Source of the DNA: PALSA-1003 sp963791945
Lineage (GTDB): Bacteria > Pseudomonadota > Gammaproteobacteria > Burkholderiales > Casimicrobiaceae
Assembly (NCBI GenBank): GCA_963791945.1
Contig: CAWBUD010000002.1
Coordinates: 1,860,001 to 1,924,000, forward strand
Length of the DNA stretch: 64,000 bases
Direction of reading: 5' to 3'
Shown: positions 45,290 through 54,774 of the stretch, piece after piece
Position numbering within the stretch: the stretch's first letter is position 1
Layout of the letters: the number at the start of each line of letters is the position of its first letter
Program-made: the position numbers and the translations under genes
The notes under the pieces: generated by a model
What the model saw: the letters and a program-made list of their open reading frames with translations, nothing else
Told to the model about the DNA's origin: nothing
Database searches by the model: none

Positions 45290-46093
45290 TCACCGCGCGC
45301 GAATGATGCGCCCGATTCCGACGACACGCTCGATCGCGGTCACGAGAATCACGATGAGCGCGATCTGTAGCGTCGAAGCGGCGGCGATGACGAGCTGGCT
45401 GCCCTGGAACTGCAGGTAACTGAAGATCTCGATCGGCAACGTCGTAAGGCCCGGACCGGTGAGGAAGAGCGCGGTGTTGAGCTCGCCGAACGACACGATG
45501 AACGCGAACAGCCAGCCCGACAGCACCCCCTGCCAGATCAGCGGCAGCGTCAGCAGGAGGAACGTGCGCAGCGGCCCCGCGCCCAGACTCTGGCCCGCCT
45601 CGTCCAGCGAGGGATCGAGCGCCTGCGCGCTCGCGAGCACGGTGCGGAAACCGTACGGCATGGCGATGATGCAGTGCGCCAGCAGCAGCCCGGGGAACAC
45701 CGGCATGCCGATGGTCTTGTACAAGAGCAGAAGCGCGACACCCAGAATGATCGTCGGAAACACCAGCGGCGCGAGGAAGAGCGCCTGCAGCAGCGCCGCG
45801 ACGGTGCCGCGGCGCCGCGCGAGAAACAGCGCGCCGAGCGTGCCCAGCACCGTCGAAAGCGTCGCGGCGAGCAGCGCGAGCTCCAAGCTGAGCGTGAAGG
45901 CGCTGCGCATGTTCTCGAGGCGGAAGAACTCGACGAACCAGCGCAATGACAGGCCCGGCGGCGGAAACTCGAAATAGTCGTCAGGCGAGAACGCGGCGAC
46001 CACGACGATCGCGATCGGAACGATGATCAGCGTGAACGCGATCGCGGTTGCGCTGCCGCGGAGCGTGCGACCCGCGACGCCCGCACGGCTCAT
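45290..46093 (-). CDS. ABC transporter permease, PotC-like
   Basis: A 267-residue permease of the polyamine/iron(III) type with six hydrophobic segments. The EAA loop is seen as LDEAGQSLGAGPLRTFLLLTLPLI. The ATG at 46093 overlaps the end of the preceding permease gene as ATGA. It closes the operon of binding protein, amidotransferase-like protein, ATPase and two permeases. Confidence 0.9.
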   Translation of the reverse strand: MSRAGVAGRTLRGSATAIAFTLIIVPIAIVVVAAFSPDDYFEFPPPGLSLRWFVEFFRLENMRSAFTLSLELALLAATLSTVLGTLGALFLARRRGTVAALLQALFLAPLVFPTIILGVALLLLYKTIGMPVFPGLLLAHCIIAMPYGFRTVLASAQALDPSLDEAGQSLGAGPLRTFLLLTLPLIWQGVLSGWLFAFIVSFGELNTALFLTGPGLTTLPIEIFSYLQFQGSQLVIAAASTLQIALIVILVTAIERVVGIGRIIRAR

Positions 46094-46941
46094 CGTCCTG
46101 TTCCCTGGACCCGGGCGGGACGCAGCAGCGCCAGGACGAGCACGGTCAGCGCCAGCGCGAGCGCGAGAAGGATGAAAGCCAGCGCCGCGGCATGCGGCCA
46201 TTGGAATGCCGTTACGCCGTCGTAGATCATGCTGACGAGAAGCTTCGAGCGCGGACCTCCGAGCAAGGTGATCGTCACGTAAGCGCTCAACGTCAGCAGG
46301 AGCACGAGCAGCGTTCCGGAGGCCACCCCGGGCGTCGACAGCGGCAGCGTCACGCGCAGGAAGGTCCGCACCGGCCCGGCTCCGAGCGCCTGCGCCGCCT
46401 CCTCGTAGCGCCGGTCGAGAGCGGCGAGCGCGTTCGCGATCGAGATGATCATGTAGGGCAGCAGGATCGTCATCAATCCCACCACGACGGCCGGCGTGCT
46501 GTAGAGAAGGTCAAGCGGCGCGTCGATCAGGCCCGCGCTGGCGAGACCGGTATTGACGACACCGCGCCGCCCGAGGAGCGCGACCCAGCCGTAGGCGCGC
46601 ACCACGTTGCTCACCATCAAGGGAAAAAGCAGCAGCAGGAGCACGAGCATCCGCCGTCGCGGCGGCAGGAGGGCGACGAAGTAGGCGACCGGGTAGCCGA
46701 TGAGGAGGCTCAGGGCGAGGATGACCGCGGCGATCCCGAGCGTCCGACGGATGATCACGACATAGAACGAGTCGGCAAAGACGGCGGCGTAGTTCTGCAG
46801 CGTGAGTGCGGCGCCGTAGAGCTCGCTGGGCGAGGCCTCGTGCAGGCTCACCCAGAACAGGTACAGCACCGGCGCGACGAAAAAAAGCACGGTCATCGCG
46901 AGCGGCGGGACGACGAGCGCGGACGCCCACGCCGTCTTCAT
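46090..46941 (-). CDS. ABC transporter permease, PotB-like
   Basis: A 283-residue permease with about six membrane segments and the EAA loop YEEAAQALGAGPVRTFLRVTLPLS. Its start at 46941 overlaps the ATPase stop as ATGA; a longer upstream frame would overlap that gene and is rejected. It would form the membrane channel with the PotC-like partner. Confidence 0.9.
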   Translation of the reverse strand: MKTAWASALVVPPLAMTVLFFVAPVLYLFWVSLHEASPSELYGAALTLQNYAAVFADSFYVVIIRRTLGIAAVILALSLLIGYPVAYFVALLPPRRRMLVLLLLLFPLMVSNVVRAYGWVALLGRRGVVNTGLASAGLIDAPLDLLYSTPAVVVGLMTILLPYMIISIANALAALDRRYEEAAQALGAGPVRTFLRVTLPLSTPGVASGTLLVLLLTLSAYVTITLLGGPRSKLLVSMIYDGVTAFQWPHAAALAFILLALALALTVLVLALLRPARVQGTGR

Positions 46942-48008
46942 GTGTGCTCGCTGCCGAGAACGACGGCGCTCTCGGGGTCCCACGCACAACGCACCTGGTC
47001 GCCGACGGACCATTCGTTCGCCCCCGCGTTCTGCTGGTAGGAGAGCAGCGGGCCGCCGGCGCTGTCGAGGTAGAAATGAGTCACCGGCCCACGGTAGACG
47101 ATGTCGCGAATGCGCGCCGGCAGGCCGCGCCCGTCGAAGCGCTCCATACGCAACCGTTCGGGACGGATTGCGATCCGCACGCGCTTGCCGACCGGCACGT
47201 CGCCTCGCAACGACACGCGGCCAGCCGACGTCTCGACTGTCGCCGTGTCACCCTCCCGTGCCGCGACGGTGCCATCGATGAAATTGCTGGCGCCGAGGAA
47301 CCCGGCGACGAATTCGGTGCGCGGGCGATCGTAGATCTCGCGCGGCGCTCCCGTCTGTTCGATGACGCCATTGCGCATGACTGCCACGCAATCCGACAGC
47401 GTGAGCGCTTCCTCCTGATCGTGCGTCACGAACACCGCCGTGATGCCGAGCCGCTGCTGCAGGCTCCGCAACTCGATTTGCATCTCCTCGCGCAGCATCT
47501 TGTCGAGCGCACCCAACGGCTCATCGAGCAGCAGAACGGCCGGCTTGACCACAATCGCGCGCGCGAGTGCCACCCTCTGTTGCTGTCCTCCCGACAGTTG
47601 GCGCGGGTAACGGTCCGCCAGCGGTTCGAGCTTGACGAGCGCGAGGGCGTCGCGCACCGCCTGGGCGCGGTCGGAGCGCCCCATGCCGCGCATGCGCAAG
47701 CCGAACGCCACGTTTTCCGCGACGTTGAGATGAGGGAACAGCGCATAGCTCTGGAACACCATGCTGAAATTGCGCCGATACGGCGGAATCGGCGTCACGC
47801 GCTCGCCGCGAATGTAGATGTCGCCCGCGTCGGGGTGCTCGAAGCCCGCGATCAGTCGCAGCGTCGTCGTCTTGCCGCAACCGGACGGTCCGAGCAAGGA
47901 GAAGATGGTGCCGCGGCGGATCTCGAGATTGACGTTGTCGACCGCGACCACCGAGCCGAAGCTCTTCCGTACCGCAGCGAGCCGGACGTCTACCTGCGCA
48001 TCGCTCAT
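46938..48008 (-). CDS. ABC transporter ATP-binding protein, PotA-like
   Basis: A 356-residue ATPase with Walker A GPSGCGKTT, signature LSGGQQQRVALARA, Walker B LLLDEPLGALD and the C-terminal TOBE domain (residues about 270-356), the layout of PotA/CysA-type importers. The ATG at 48008 overlaps the upstream stop as ATGA. The substrate is set by the binding protein and is not known; polyamine or an organic cation is typical for this class. Confidence 0.93.
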   Translation of the reverse strand: MSDAQVDVRLAAVRKSFGSVVAVDNVNLEIRRGTIFSLLGPSGCGKTTTLRLIAGFEHPDAGDIYIRGERVTPIPPYRRNFSMVFQSYALFPHLNVAENVAFGLRMRGMGRSDRAQAVRDALALVKLEPLADRYPRQLSGGQQQRVALARAIVVKPAVLLLDEPLGALDKMLREEMQIELRSLQQRLGITAVFVTHDQEEALTLSDCVAVMRNGVIEQTGAPREIYDRPRTEFVAGFLGASNFIDGTVAAREGDTATVETSAGRVSLRGDVPVGKRVRIAIRPERLRMERFDGRGLPARIRDIVYRGPVTHFYLDSAGGPLLSYQQNAGANEWSVGDQVRCAWDPESAVVLGSEHT

Positions 48009-49462
48009 GCCGAGGCCGCAAGCGCGTGGTCGAATTCCGCCGCCCGGGTCCAGCATTCCAAGAGCGCGACTGCAAGGTCCGCTTCCATGAGCTGCTGGGC
48101 GGGCGTGCCCTTCGCTGCTTCGGTCCAATGCTCCGCCATGGCGGACGTGAGATGCCGCAGCGACGGTTCCAGACCCGTCAGGCGGCTTGTCTGCGCGGTG
48201 ACTGCAGCCGCGCGTGCGCTTGCCGCGTCCAGCCGCTTCGCGATGCCTGCTGCGATATCGTCGAGAAGAGCGCCTTCCTCGCCGCCGCCAAAATCCGGAA
48301 GCCCGGCCACCGCTCGCCGGCAAAGCTCCGCGAGCGCGCCTGCGCGAGCGTCGTGCGCAGCGCCGTGCTGAGCGCCGTGCCCGCCATGGCCGGTGCCGCG
48401 CGCACCGATCATCAACGAATGGATCGCATTGTTCACCAGGCGGAAGCTCGGAGCATCGGCGACGCGGTAGTGACGCAGCGTGTCGCGCATCGTGCCGAAC
48501 CCGCGAATCGGGAGGTATTGGCGCACGTAGCCGTCGAGCGCGATGTACTTGCGGATCAGATCCCCCATCTCCGGATGTGGCGAAAAAAGCACCGCGCGGC
48601 CCCGATCGCCCGCGACCGCGAGTATCGCGGGCCTGCCCACCATGTCGCGCTCGAAGGCTTCGCGATCGAGCGGATTGTCGATGCCGAGCCGGCCGGGCAG
48701 CGCGAGCGCGTGGAACGTGGCAGCAACCTCGATTCCGGGGCCCAGCATGTCGTAGATCGGCCCGTGGTAATAAGGCAGTTCCATCGTCGGCGGACAGCCG
48801 AGCGACAGCGGCCCGTTACGCATCGCGATGTCGACCACGCCCACACCGCTCTGCAAGTACTCGTGCGTATAGAGCGGCTTGGCCGGCGCCGTGCCGGTCC
48901 AGCCCGGCCGGCCGGACGAGAGGTAGAACGCGCCGCCGCAGGAGCCGATGGCCGCGCCCCCTTGCGCGAGGAAGGCACGCACGCGGCTGTCGGCCCCCGG
49001 GGCGTCCTCGGCCGCATCGATGCCCCACGTGGCGAAGCCGCCTGGGAGGATCAGCAGGTTCGCATCGTCGAGCGTGCCCTGCGCGAGCGATGCGCCATCG
49101 CACGCTACGTAATCGATGCCCAGCCGCAGCAGACACAGCGCGTAGTAGGCGAAATACGGGAATTTGGACGCGGTCCCCGCGAAGAGCCGCACGGACGGGC
49201 ATGAGATCGCCGGTGCATTGGCCGGAATATCCGCATGCCACGGCGCGATCGCAATTCCAAGAAGCCCAAGAGCCGCCTTCTGAGGGCGGGTCACCTCGAC
49301 CAGGTAATCGCCCGCATCGGCGCCATCACGCCCTGCCTGGATCCACCACACGCGCGCGCCGGCGGCGAGCAGGCGGTTGACGGTCAATGCGACGTCGAAG
49401 CCGTCGCCGTTGGCGCGCCAGCCGAGGTGAACGATCTCCGCCGGACCGCCCGCCCCGGCCAT
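48005..49462 (-). CDS. Class I glutamine amidotransferase-like (BPL_N-type) protein of unknown function in an ABC operon
   Basis: A 485-residue protein without a signal peptide. Residues about 90-330 resemble a class I glutamine-amidotransferase fold of the BPL_N type, with LLILPGGFATWG at 136-147 and the nucleophile elbow GSCGGAFY with C175. The first ~80 residues (HLGWRANGDGFDVALTVNRLL) and the last ~150, alanine-rich and helical, have no clear assignment. It lies between the binding-protein and ATPase genes; its stop overlaps the ATPase start as ATGA. A role in processing or sensing the transported compound is only a guess. Confidence 0.65.
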   Translation of the reverse strand: MAGAGGPAEIVHLGWRANGDGFDVALTVNRLLAAGARVWWIQAGRDGADAGDYLVEVTRPQKAALGLLGIAIAPWHADIPANAPAISCPSVRLFAGTASKFPYFAYYALCLLRLGIDYVACDGASLAQGTLDDANLLILPGGFATWGIDAAEDAPGADSRVRAFLAQGGAAIGSCGGAFYLSSGRPGWTGTAPAKPLYTHEYLQSGVGVVDIAMRNGPLSLGCPPTMELPYYHGPIYDMLGPGIEVAATFHALALPGRLGIDNPLDREAFERDMVGRPAILAVAGDRGRAVLFSPHPEMGDLIRKYIALDGYVRQYLPIRGFGTMRDTLRHYRVADAPSFRLVNNAIHSLMIGARGTGHGGHGAQHGAAHDARAGALAELCRRAVAGLPDFGGGEEGALLDDIAAGIAKRLDAASARAAAVTAQTSRLTGLEPSLRHLTSAMAEHWTEAAKGTPAQQLMEADLAVALLECWTRAAEFDHALAASA

Positions 49463-49465
49463 CGG

Positions 49466-50527
49466 CTATCCGGCCACGGCCCGGTTCCAGCGCTCGACCC
49501 ACGCCGCGCGCTTGTCCGCCATCATGCCCAGATCGAGCTTGATCAGGTGATCGAGCTGGTCCTGCGGAAACTTCACCCGCTGCTGCAGCTCGGGCGAGAG
49601 GCGAGACAGCGTATCCTTGTTCGTGCCCCCGTAGTTGTAGATCTTGGCTGCGAACGGCTGCACGTCGGGATCCATCGTCACATTGATGTACTGCTCCGCG
49701 GCCTCGAGGTTCTTGGTGCCTTTGGCAATACACGTCCCCGAGGTGTAGGCGATGCCGCCTTCCTTCGGGTAGACCCATTCCACCGGCGCGTTCCAACCCT
49801 TCACCGTGTACGTCTGCGACTTGTACAGGATGCCGATCATCGCGTCCTCGGTGCGCATCGAGTTCATCATCGTGTCGGTATCCTTCGCCCAGATCGGTCG
49901 CAGGTCCGCCATCTTCTTGAGCATCGCGAACCCGGCCTCCTCGTCGCCCGGTGGCTTGCCCGCCGCCACCGCGCCGATGGGAATGATGTAGGAACCGATC
50001 GAGTGCGAGATCTCGGGCAGCACGATGCGGCCCTTGAATTCGGGGCGCCACAGATCCTCCCAGCCCACGGGAGGCGTCTTCACGAGCTTCGTGTTGTAGA
50101 TGATGCCGATGACCGAGAAGATCTGCGGAGCCCAATAGTCGTTCCAGAACGTCGGGATCATGTTGCGCAGGTTCGGCATCCGCGGCGAGTTGCGGTCGAG
50201 CTTTTCGGCCACGCCCTGCTTGATCGCCAACGGGACCAGACCGTCGGCGAGCTGGAAGAGGTCCGCGCCGGGATTGGGCTGGCTCACCTTGATCTTCGTG
50301 ATCCGCTCGACGGGGCTTCCGCCGCGATCCTGGACGACCTTGATGCCGGTCGCCTTTTCATAGGCTGCGTCGACGTTGTCGCGCATGGCGTCGCCCCACT
50401 GGCCTCCCCACGTCATCACGACGATCTGGTCGGTCTTAGCAAGGGCATCGAGCGGCCTCACGAGCGGTGCCAACAGGGGAGCCGCGAGCGCCGCACCGCC
50501 CGCCTTGAGCCATTGCCTTCTGCGCAT
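49466..50527 (-). CDS. ABC transporter substrate-binding protein, polyamine/iron type
   Basis: A 353-residue periplasmic binding protein of the bacterial extracellular solute-binding family 1/PotD group. The N-terminus MRRRQWLKAGGAALAAPLLA is a twin-arginine-like signal. The mature part begins near IVVMTWGGQWGDAMRDNV, and WEDLWRPEFKGRIVLPE is typical of the family. The ATG at 50527 is preceded by AGGAGG at 50533-50538 on the plus-strand complement, about five bases away. It heads the operon and is divergent from the GAF gene. Confidence 0.88.
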   Translation of the reverse strand: MRRRQWLKAGGAALAAPLLAPLVRPLDALAKTDQIVVMTWGGQWGDAMRDNVDAAYEKATGIKVVQDRGGSPVERITKIKVSQPNPGADLFQLADGLVPLAIKQGVAEKLDRNSPRMPNLRNMIPTFWNDYWAPQIFSVIGIIYNTKLVKTPPVGWEDLWRPEFKGRIVLPEISHSIGSYIIPIGAVAAGKPPGDEEAGFAMLKKMADLRPIWAKDTDTMMNSMRTEDAMIGILYKSQTYTVKGWNAPVEWVYPKEGGIAYTSGTCIAKGTKNLEAAEQYINVTMDPDVQPFAAKIYNYGGTNKDTLSRLSPELQQRVKFPQDQLDHLIKLDLGMMADKRAAWVERWNRAVAG

Positions 50528-50631
50528 GATTACCTCCTGTGCGTGGTGCGAACCGATTGGAGAATCGGGCTTATTGTATTCTTGCGGACAACGGCTGGGG
50601 CGGACCGCCTCCGACCCCTTGCCGCGACCGC

Positions 50632-51132
50632 ATGACCATGCGAAACCCAAACCGTTCGCTTATGCTCGCCGACCTGGCCTCGCTTGCCGAGCGGCTCGCG
50701 GCCGAGCACGAACCCGACGTACTTTACGCCGCAATCGATGCGCTCGTACAGGAAGTCATCGGCCACCGCCTGTTCACCATGATGCGGGTCCACGAGGATA
50801 GCTCCGAGGTCGAGCGGATCTACAGCAGCAATACCGCGGCGTATCCCGTCGGCGGACGCAAGCAGAAGCGCGGCACGCCCTGGAGCCGAGCCGTGCTCGA
50901 TCGCGGCGAAATCTTCGTCGCGCGCACGCCGGAGGAAGTCCGCGATGCGTTCTCGGATTACGAGCTCATCTTCAGCCTCGGCATCGGTTCGATCATGAAC
51001 GTCCCGCTCGCCCATCGCGGGCGACGTCTCGGCACGATGAATATCTCTCATGAAGCGGGCTGGTTCACCGAGCAGGACGCCTCGGCAGCGCTGCTCATCG
51101 CGCCGTTCGCCGTGCCGTCGCTGCTTGCTTGA
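50632..51132 (+). CDS. Stand-alone GAF-domain protein
   Basis: A 166-residue protein consisting of one GAF domain (ALVQEVIGHRLFTMMRVHEDSSEVERIYSS shortened here in meaning to the strand-helix core, later IGSIMNVPLAHRGRRLGTMNI). GAF domains bind small molecules or form redox-active sites. No output domain is attached. It is divergent from the polyamine-type transporter and 40 bases before a Liv-type ATPase gene, so it may be the first gene of that operon or a ligand-binding accessory. ATG at 50632 or 50638. Confidence 0.8.
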   Translation: MTMRNPNRSLMLADLASLAERLAAEHEPDVLYAAIDALVQEVIGHRLFTMMRVHEDSSEVERIYSSNTAAYPVGGRKQKRGTPWSRAVLDRGEIFVARTPEEVRDAFSDYELIFSLGIGSIMNVPLAHRGRRLGTMNISHEAGWFTEQDASAALLIAPFAVPSLLA

Positions 51133-51172
51133 GCTGGCGAGCCTGCCGAGCCTCACTCGCAGACCTTTTCCG

Positions 51173-51940
51173 ATGGCTGTCCCTCTCCTCGACGTCCATG
51201 ACCTTACGCGCAGCTTCTACGGCGTGCATGCTCTGGAGGGCGTGCAGCTGCGTGTCGAAGCGCGCCGGATCACCGGACTGATCGGACCGAACGGTGCGGG
51301 CAAGACGACGCTCTTCAACTGCATCTCCGGGGTCGTGCCTCCCGACGCAGGAAGCGTGCGGTTCGCCGGTCGCGACATCACCGGCTGGAGGCCGGATCGG
51401 ATCGCCAATGCGGGAATCGTCCGGACCTTCCAGATCGCGCGCGGCTTTCCGCGGCTCAGCGTCTACGAGAATCTGCTGCTCTATGGCGATCGGCAGCCGG
51501 GCGAGCACGTCATGGCGGCATTGCGGCGCCCGCACGCAGCGCGAGCCCGCGAAGCGGAACTGATAGGCGCGGCGCACGCCATCGCCGAGCGGCTCAATCT
51601 GGTACGGGTGCTAAACGAACCCGCGTCGAGTCTCTCCGGGGGACAGAAGAAGCTGCTCGAGATCGGACGCGTATTGATGGCGCGGCCGCAGATCATCCTG
51701 CTCGACGAGCCGGTCGCCGGCGTGAACCCGTCGCTCGCGCGCGAGATCGCGCAGCATCTTCGCGGGCTCGTCGACGAAGGCCTGACCGTGGTGCTGATCG
51801 AGCATCATCTGGACACCATCGCCGCACTGTGCGATCGCGTCGTCGTCCTCGCCGAGGGCCGCAATCTCGCGGAAGGCACGTTCGCAGAGCTTGCCGCAGA
51901 CCCCGCGGTCCAGGAGGCGTACATGGGCCGGCGGCGATGA
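51173..51940 (+). CDS. livG: ABC transporter ATP-binding protein LivG-like (third set)
   Basis: A 255-residue ATPase with Walker A GPNGAGKTT, IVRTFQIARGFPRLSVYEN, signature LSGGQKKLLEIGR and Walker B IILLDEPVAGVNP. The ATG at 51173 gives the usual length. Its stop overlaps the next start as ATGA. It belongs to a full Liv-type importer read on the plus strand. Confidence 0.93.
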   Translation: MAVPLLDVHDLTRSFYGVHALEGVQLRVEARRITGLIGPNGAGKTTLFNCISGVVPPDAGSVRFAGRDITGWRPDRIANAGIVRTFQIARGFPRLSVYENLLLYGDRQPGEHVMAALRRPHAARAREAELIGAAHAIAERLNLVRVLNEPASSLSGGQKKLLEIGRVLMARPQIILLDEPVAGVNPSLAREIAQHLRGLVDEGLTVVLIEHHLDTIAALCDRVVVLAEGRNLAEGTFAELAADPAVQEAYMGRRR

Positions 51941-52644
51941 CGCTCCTTTCCGTCGAGGACGTCGTCGCGGGCTACAGCGCCGCCGACGAGGTGCTCAAAG
52001 GCGTAAACCTCTCCGTCGACGCCGGCGAAATCGTGGGCGTCATCGGACCCAATGGCGCTGGAAAATCGACGCTGCTCAAGACGATCGCAGGACTCCTGAA
52101 GCCGGGCCGTGGGCACATCACGTTCGACGGCGAAGCGATCGGCGGCTACGCGCCGCGCGACATCAGCCGTCGCGGGATCGCCTATGTTCCGCAAGAACAG
52201 AACGTCTTTCCCACGATGACGGTGCGCGAGAACCTCGAGATGGGCGGTTACATCGATCCGAAGGGCAACCGCCGCAAGATCGAAGTAGCGTTCGAGCGTT
52301 TCCCGATGCTGGCTCGCCGCCGCCGCGTGCCGGCGCGCTCGCTCTCCGGCGGCGAGCGCCAGGTGCTGGCGATGGCCATGGCGCTGATGGTCGAGCCGAA
52401 GGTGCTGCTGCTCGACGAGCCCTCTGCCGGATTGTCGCCCCTCGCCGCGGAACGCTTGTTCGAGGAAATCGTGGCCATCAATCGCGGCGGCATGTCGATC
52501 GCGATGGTCGAGCAGAACGCGCGCGAGGTCTTGACCCTTGCGCATCGTGCGTACATTCTCGTCGACGGACGTAACCATCGGGACGGCGCTGCCGCCGCCT
52601 TGGCGGCCGATCCGGACATCAAGCGCATTTTTCTCGGCGGGTAA
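51937..52644 (+). CDS. livF: ABC transporter ATP-binding protein LivF-like (third set)
   Basis: A 235-residue ATPase with Walker A GPNGAGKST, signature LSGGERQVLAMAMAL and Walker B VLLLDEPSAGLSP. The ATG at 51937 overlaps the livG stop. It precedes the binding-protein gene by 42 bases, an order (GF-K-HM) different from the two minus-strand sets, which have K-HM-GF. Confidence 0.93.
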   Translation: MTLLSVEDVVAGYSAADEVLKGVNLSVDAGEIVGVIGPNGAGKSTLLKTIAGLLKPGRGHITFDGEAIGGYAPRDISRRGIAYVPQEQNVFPTMTVRENLEMGGYIDPKGNRRKIEVAFERFPMLARRRRVPARSLSGGERQVLAMAMALMVEPKVLLLDEPSAGLSPLAAERLFEEIVAINRGGMSIAMVEQNAREVLTLAHRAYILVDGRNHRDGAAAALAADPDIKRIFLGG

Positions 52645-52686
52645 GCTTCGCGCCGATTCGCCACCCATCAAACAATGGAGGAACCC

Positions 52687-53895
52687 ATGCTGCATTACAC
52701 CTGTGGACCGCGTCGCCGCTTCCTGAAGTCTGCCGGGGCGCTTGCACTGACCGGCATGGCGCCCGCCATCGTGCGTGGCCAGGAAGCGCCGTTGCAGCTC
52801 GGCGTGCTGACGCCGCTGACGGGCGCCGGAGGCTTCGACGGACCGCGGATGGCGAAGGCGATGCAGGCCGTAATCGACGAGGTCAACGGCGCAGGCGGCC
52901 TGCTGGGACGGAAGGTGGTGCTCGTCATCGAGGACGACCAGACCAATCCGGAGGCCGCCGTGCGCGCGGCCCGCAAGCTGATCGACGTGACGAAGGTGCC
53001 GGTGATCATGGGCACCTGGGCCTCGGCGGTGACGTCCGCCGTCGCGCCGCTGTGCTGGGAGAGCAAGACGTTCCTCACCACGGTGTCGGGCGCCGATTCG
53101 ATCACCAAGCTGCCGCACCAGGGATACCTCATCCGCACCCAGCCCAACAATTACCTGCAGGCGGCCAAGCACGCCGAGTTCATCGCCTCGATGGGGGTGA
53201 AGCGCTGCTTCATGATGTCGATCCAGGCGCCCTTCGCGGAGCCGACTCAGACGCGCGCGACGGAGGTGCTGAAGCAGAAGGGCTCGCAGATGGTGGGCAC
53301 GCTCATTTACGACAAGGACAAGACGACCTATCGCTCGGAAGTCGACCAGGCGCTCAAGACCAATCCCGACCTCATCTACTTGAACGGCTATGCGCCCGAC
53401 GTCACGATCCTGCTGCGCGATCTCTACCGCGCCGGCTACCCCGGACCGCGCTTCGCGCAATCGTATGCCGTCACCAGCAAGGTGCTCGAATCGCTTCCCA
53501 AGGAGGTGACCGAGGGCGTCATCACCGTGCAGCCGTCGTCCGATGTCACCTCGCCGGCCTACGAGCTCGCGCGCAAGCGCCTCGGCGTCGCCGAGCCGGA
53601 TTCCTACGAGACGCAGGCGACCGACTGGGCGAGCCTCGTCTCGCTGGCGATCGCGAAAGCGAAGGTGGCGACCGGCACCGGCATTCGCGACAGCGTGCGC
53701 AAGATCTGCCAGGGCAGCGGCACGAAGGTCTACAGCGCCGTGGAAGGGCTGAAGCTCCTCGCGCAAGGCGGCGAGATCAATTACGAAGGCGCGAGCGGTC
53801 CCTGCGACTTCACCGAGATCGGCGACATCATCGATTGCAAGTTCCGATACAACAAAGTGGTCGACGGAAAATTCGTGCTGCTCAAGGTCGCGTAA
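52687..53895 (+). CDS. Periplasmic substrate-binding protein, LivK-like, Tat-type signal
   Basis: A 402-residue type 1 binding protein. The N-terminus has a twin-arginine motif (RRRFLKSAGALALTGMAP) rather than a plain Sec signal, with cleavage probably near RGQE. The mature start LQLGVLTPLTGAGGFDGPRM is typical. GGAGG lies before the ATG at 52687; an ATG four codons upstream overlaps that site and is rejected. The ligand is unknown. Confidence 0.9.
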   Translation: MLHYTCGPRRRFLKSAGALALTGMAPAIVRGQEAPLQLGVLTPLTGAGGFDGPRMAKAMQAVIDEVNGAGGLLGRKVVLVIEDDQTNPEAAVRAARKLIDVTKVPVIMGTWASAVTSAVAPLCWESKTFLTTVSGADSITKLPHQGYLIRTQPNNYLQAAKHAEFIASMGVKRCFMMSIQAPFAEPTQTRATEVLKQKGSQMVGTLIYDKDKTTYRSEVDQALKTNPDLIYLNGYAPDVTILLRDLYRAGYPGPRFAQSYAVTSKVLESLPKEVTEGVITVQPSSDVTSPAYELARKRLGVAEPDSYETQATDWASLVSLAIAKAKVATGTGIRDSVRKICQGSGTKVYSAVEGLKLLAQGGEINYEGASGPCDFTEIGDIIDCKFRYNKVVDGKFVLLKVA

Positions 53896-53901
53896 CAGGG
53901 C

Positions 53902-54774
53902 ATGCCGTCGCTCGCGGACGTCGGGCAGCTCGTCGTCAACGGCATCATGGCCGGAACGATCCTCGCCGTTCCGGCCATGGGTCTCACCGCGATCTACGCG
54001 GTCCTGCGCTTTCCCAATTTCGCGCTCGCTTCGCATGCGACCATCGGCGCGTTCGCGGGCTACGTCGCCAATGCCTGGTTCGGTCTCGGGCTCCTGCCGT
54101 CCGTGCTCATTGCCTTTGTCGTGGCCGGCATGGTCGGGGTTGCCACCGACGAGGCGGTGCTGAAGCGATTCCGCCCCGCGGGTTACATCACCACGGCGAT
54201 CGCCTCGATCGCCCTTACGATCGCCCTGGAGAACATCGTGCGCTTCGGGTTCGGCAACGAGCTCCGCGGCTACGACCTCCCCATCCAGCGTGACTGGCGG
54301 CTGGGCGCCATCCGGGTCGGCCCGCAACAGGTGCAGAACCTCGCGATCGCGGTGGCCACGATGGCGGCGCTGTTCGGCTTCCTCGCGCTCACGCGAACCG
54401 GCAAGGCCATGCGCGCGGTGGCCGACAATCCCATGCTCGCCAGCATCAAGGGCATCAACGCGGAGGCGATCGGTCGCATCGTCAATTTCGTGGGTATGGG
54501 CCTCGCCGGCCTCGGCGGCATGCTGATCGGCCTCGACACGACGATCGATCCGCTCACCGGCTTCCGGTCGATCCTGTCGGTGTTCGCCGCCGCGGTGGTC
54601 GGCGGACTGGGCAGCATTCCGGGCGCCGTGGTCGGCGCCCTCACCGTCGGCGTTGGCGAGGAGCTCTGCCTGCTGTTCCTCTCGCCGGACTATCGCAGCG
54701 CCGTCGGATTCGTCGCGATTCTGGTCGTGCTCACGCTGCGTCCGCGAGGCATCCTGGGACAGCGCGCGTACTGA
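53902..54774 (+). CDS. livH: ABC transporter permease LivH-like (third set)
   Basis: A 290-residue LivH-type permease with GIMAGTILAVPAMGLTAIYAVLRF early, FPNFALASHATIGAFAGYVA, and the C-terminal GGLGSIPGAVVGALTVGVGEE. It begins six bases after the binding-protein stop and shares one base with the livM start. Confidence 0.92.
   Translation: MPSLADVGQLVVNGIMAGTILAVPAMGLTAIYAVLRFPNFALASHATIGAFAGYVANAWFGLGLLPSVLIAFVVAGMVGVATDEAVLKRFRPAGYITTAIASIALTIALENIVRFGFGNELRGYDLPIQRDWRLGAIRVGPQQVQNLAIAVATMAALFGFLALTRTGKAMRAVADNPMLASIKGINAEAIGRIVNFVGMGLAGLGGMLIGLDTTIDPLTGFRSILSVFAAAVVGGLGSIPGAVVGALTVGVGEELCLLFLSPDYRSAVGFVAILVVLTLRPRGILGQRAY

Noticed and set aside
51805..54327. Long open frame of 840 codons on the minus strand over the third Liv set
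   Set aside because: It is antisense to well-supported transporter genes and shows no domain.
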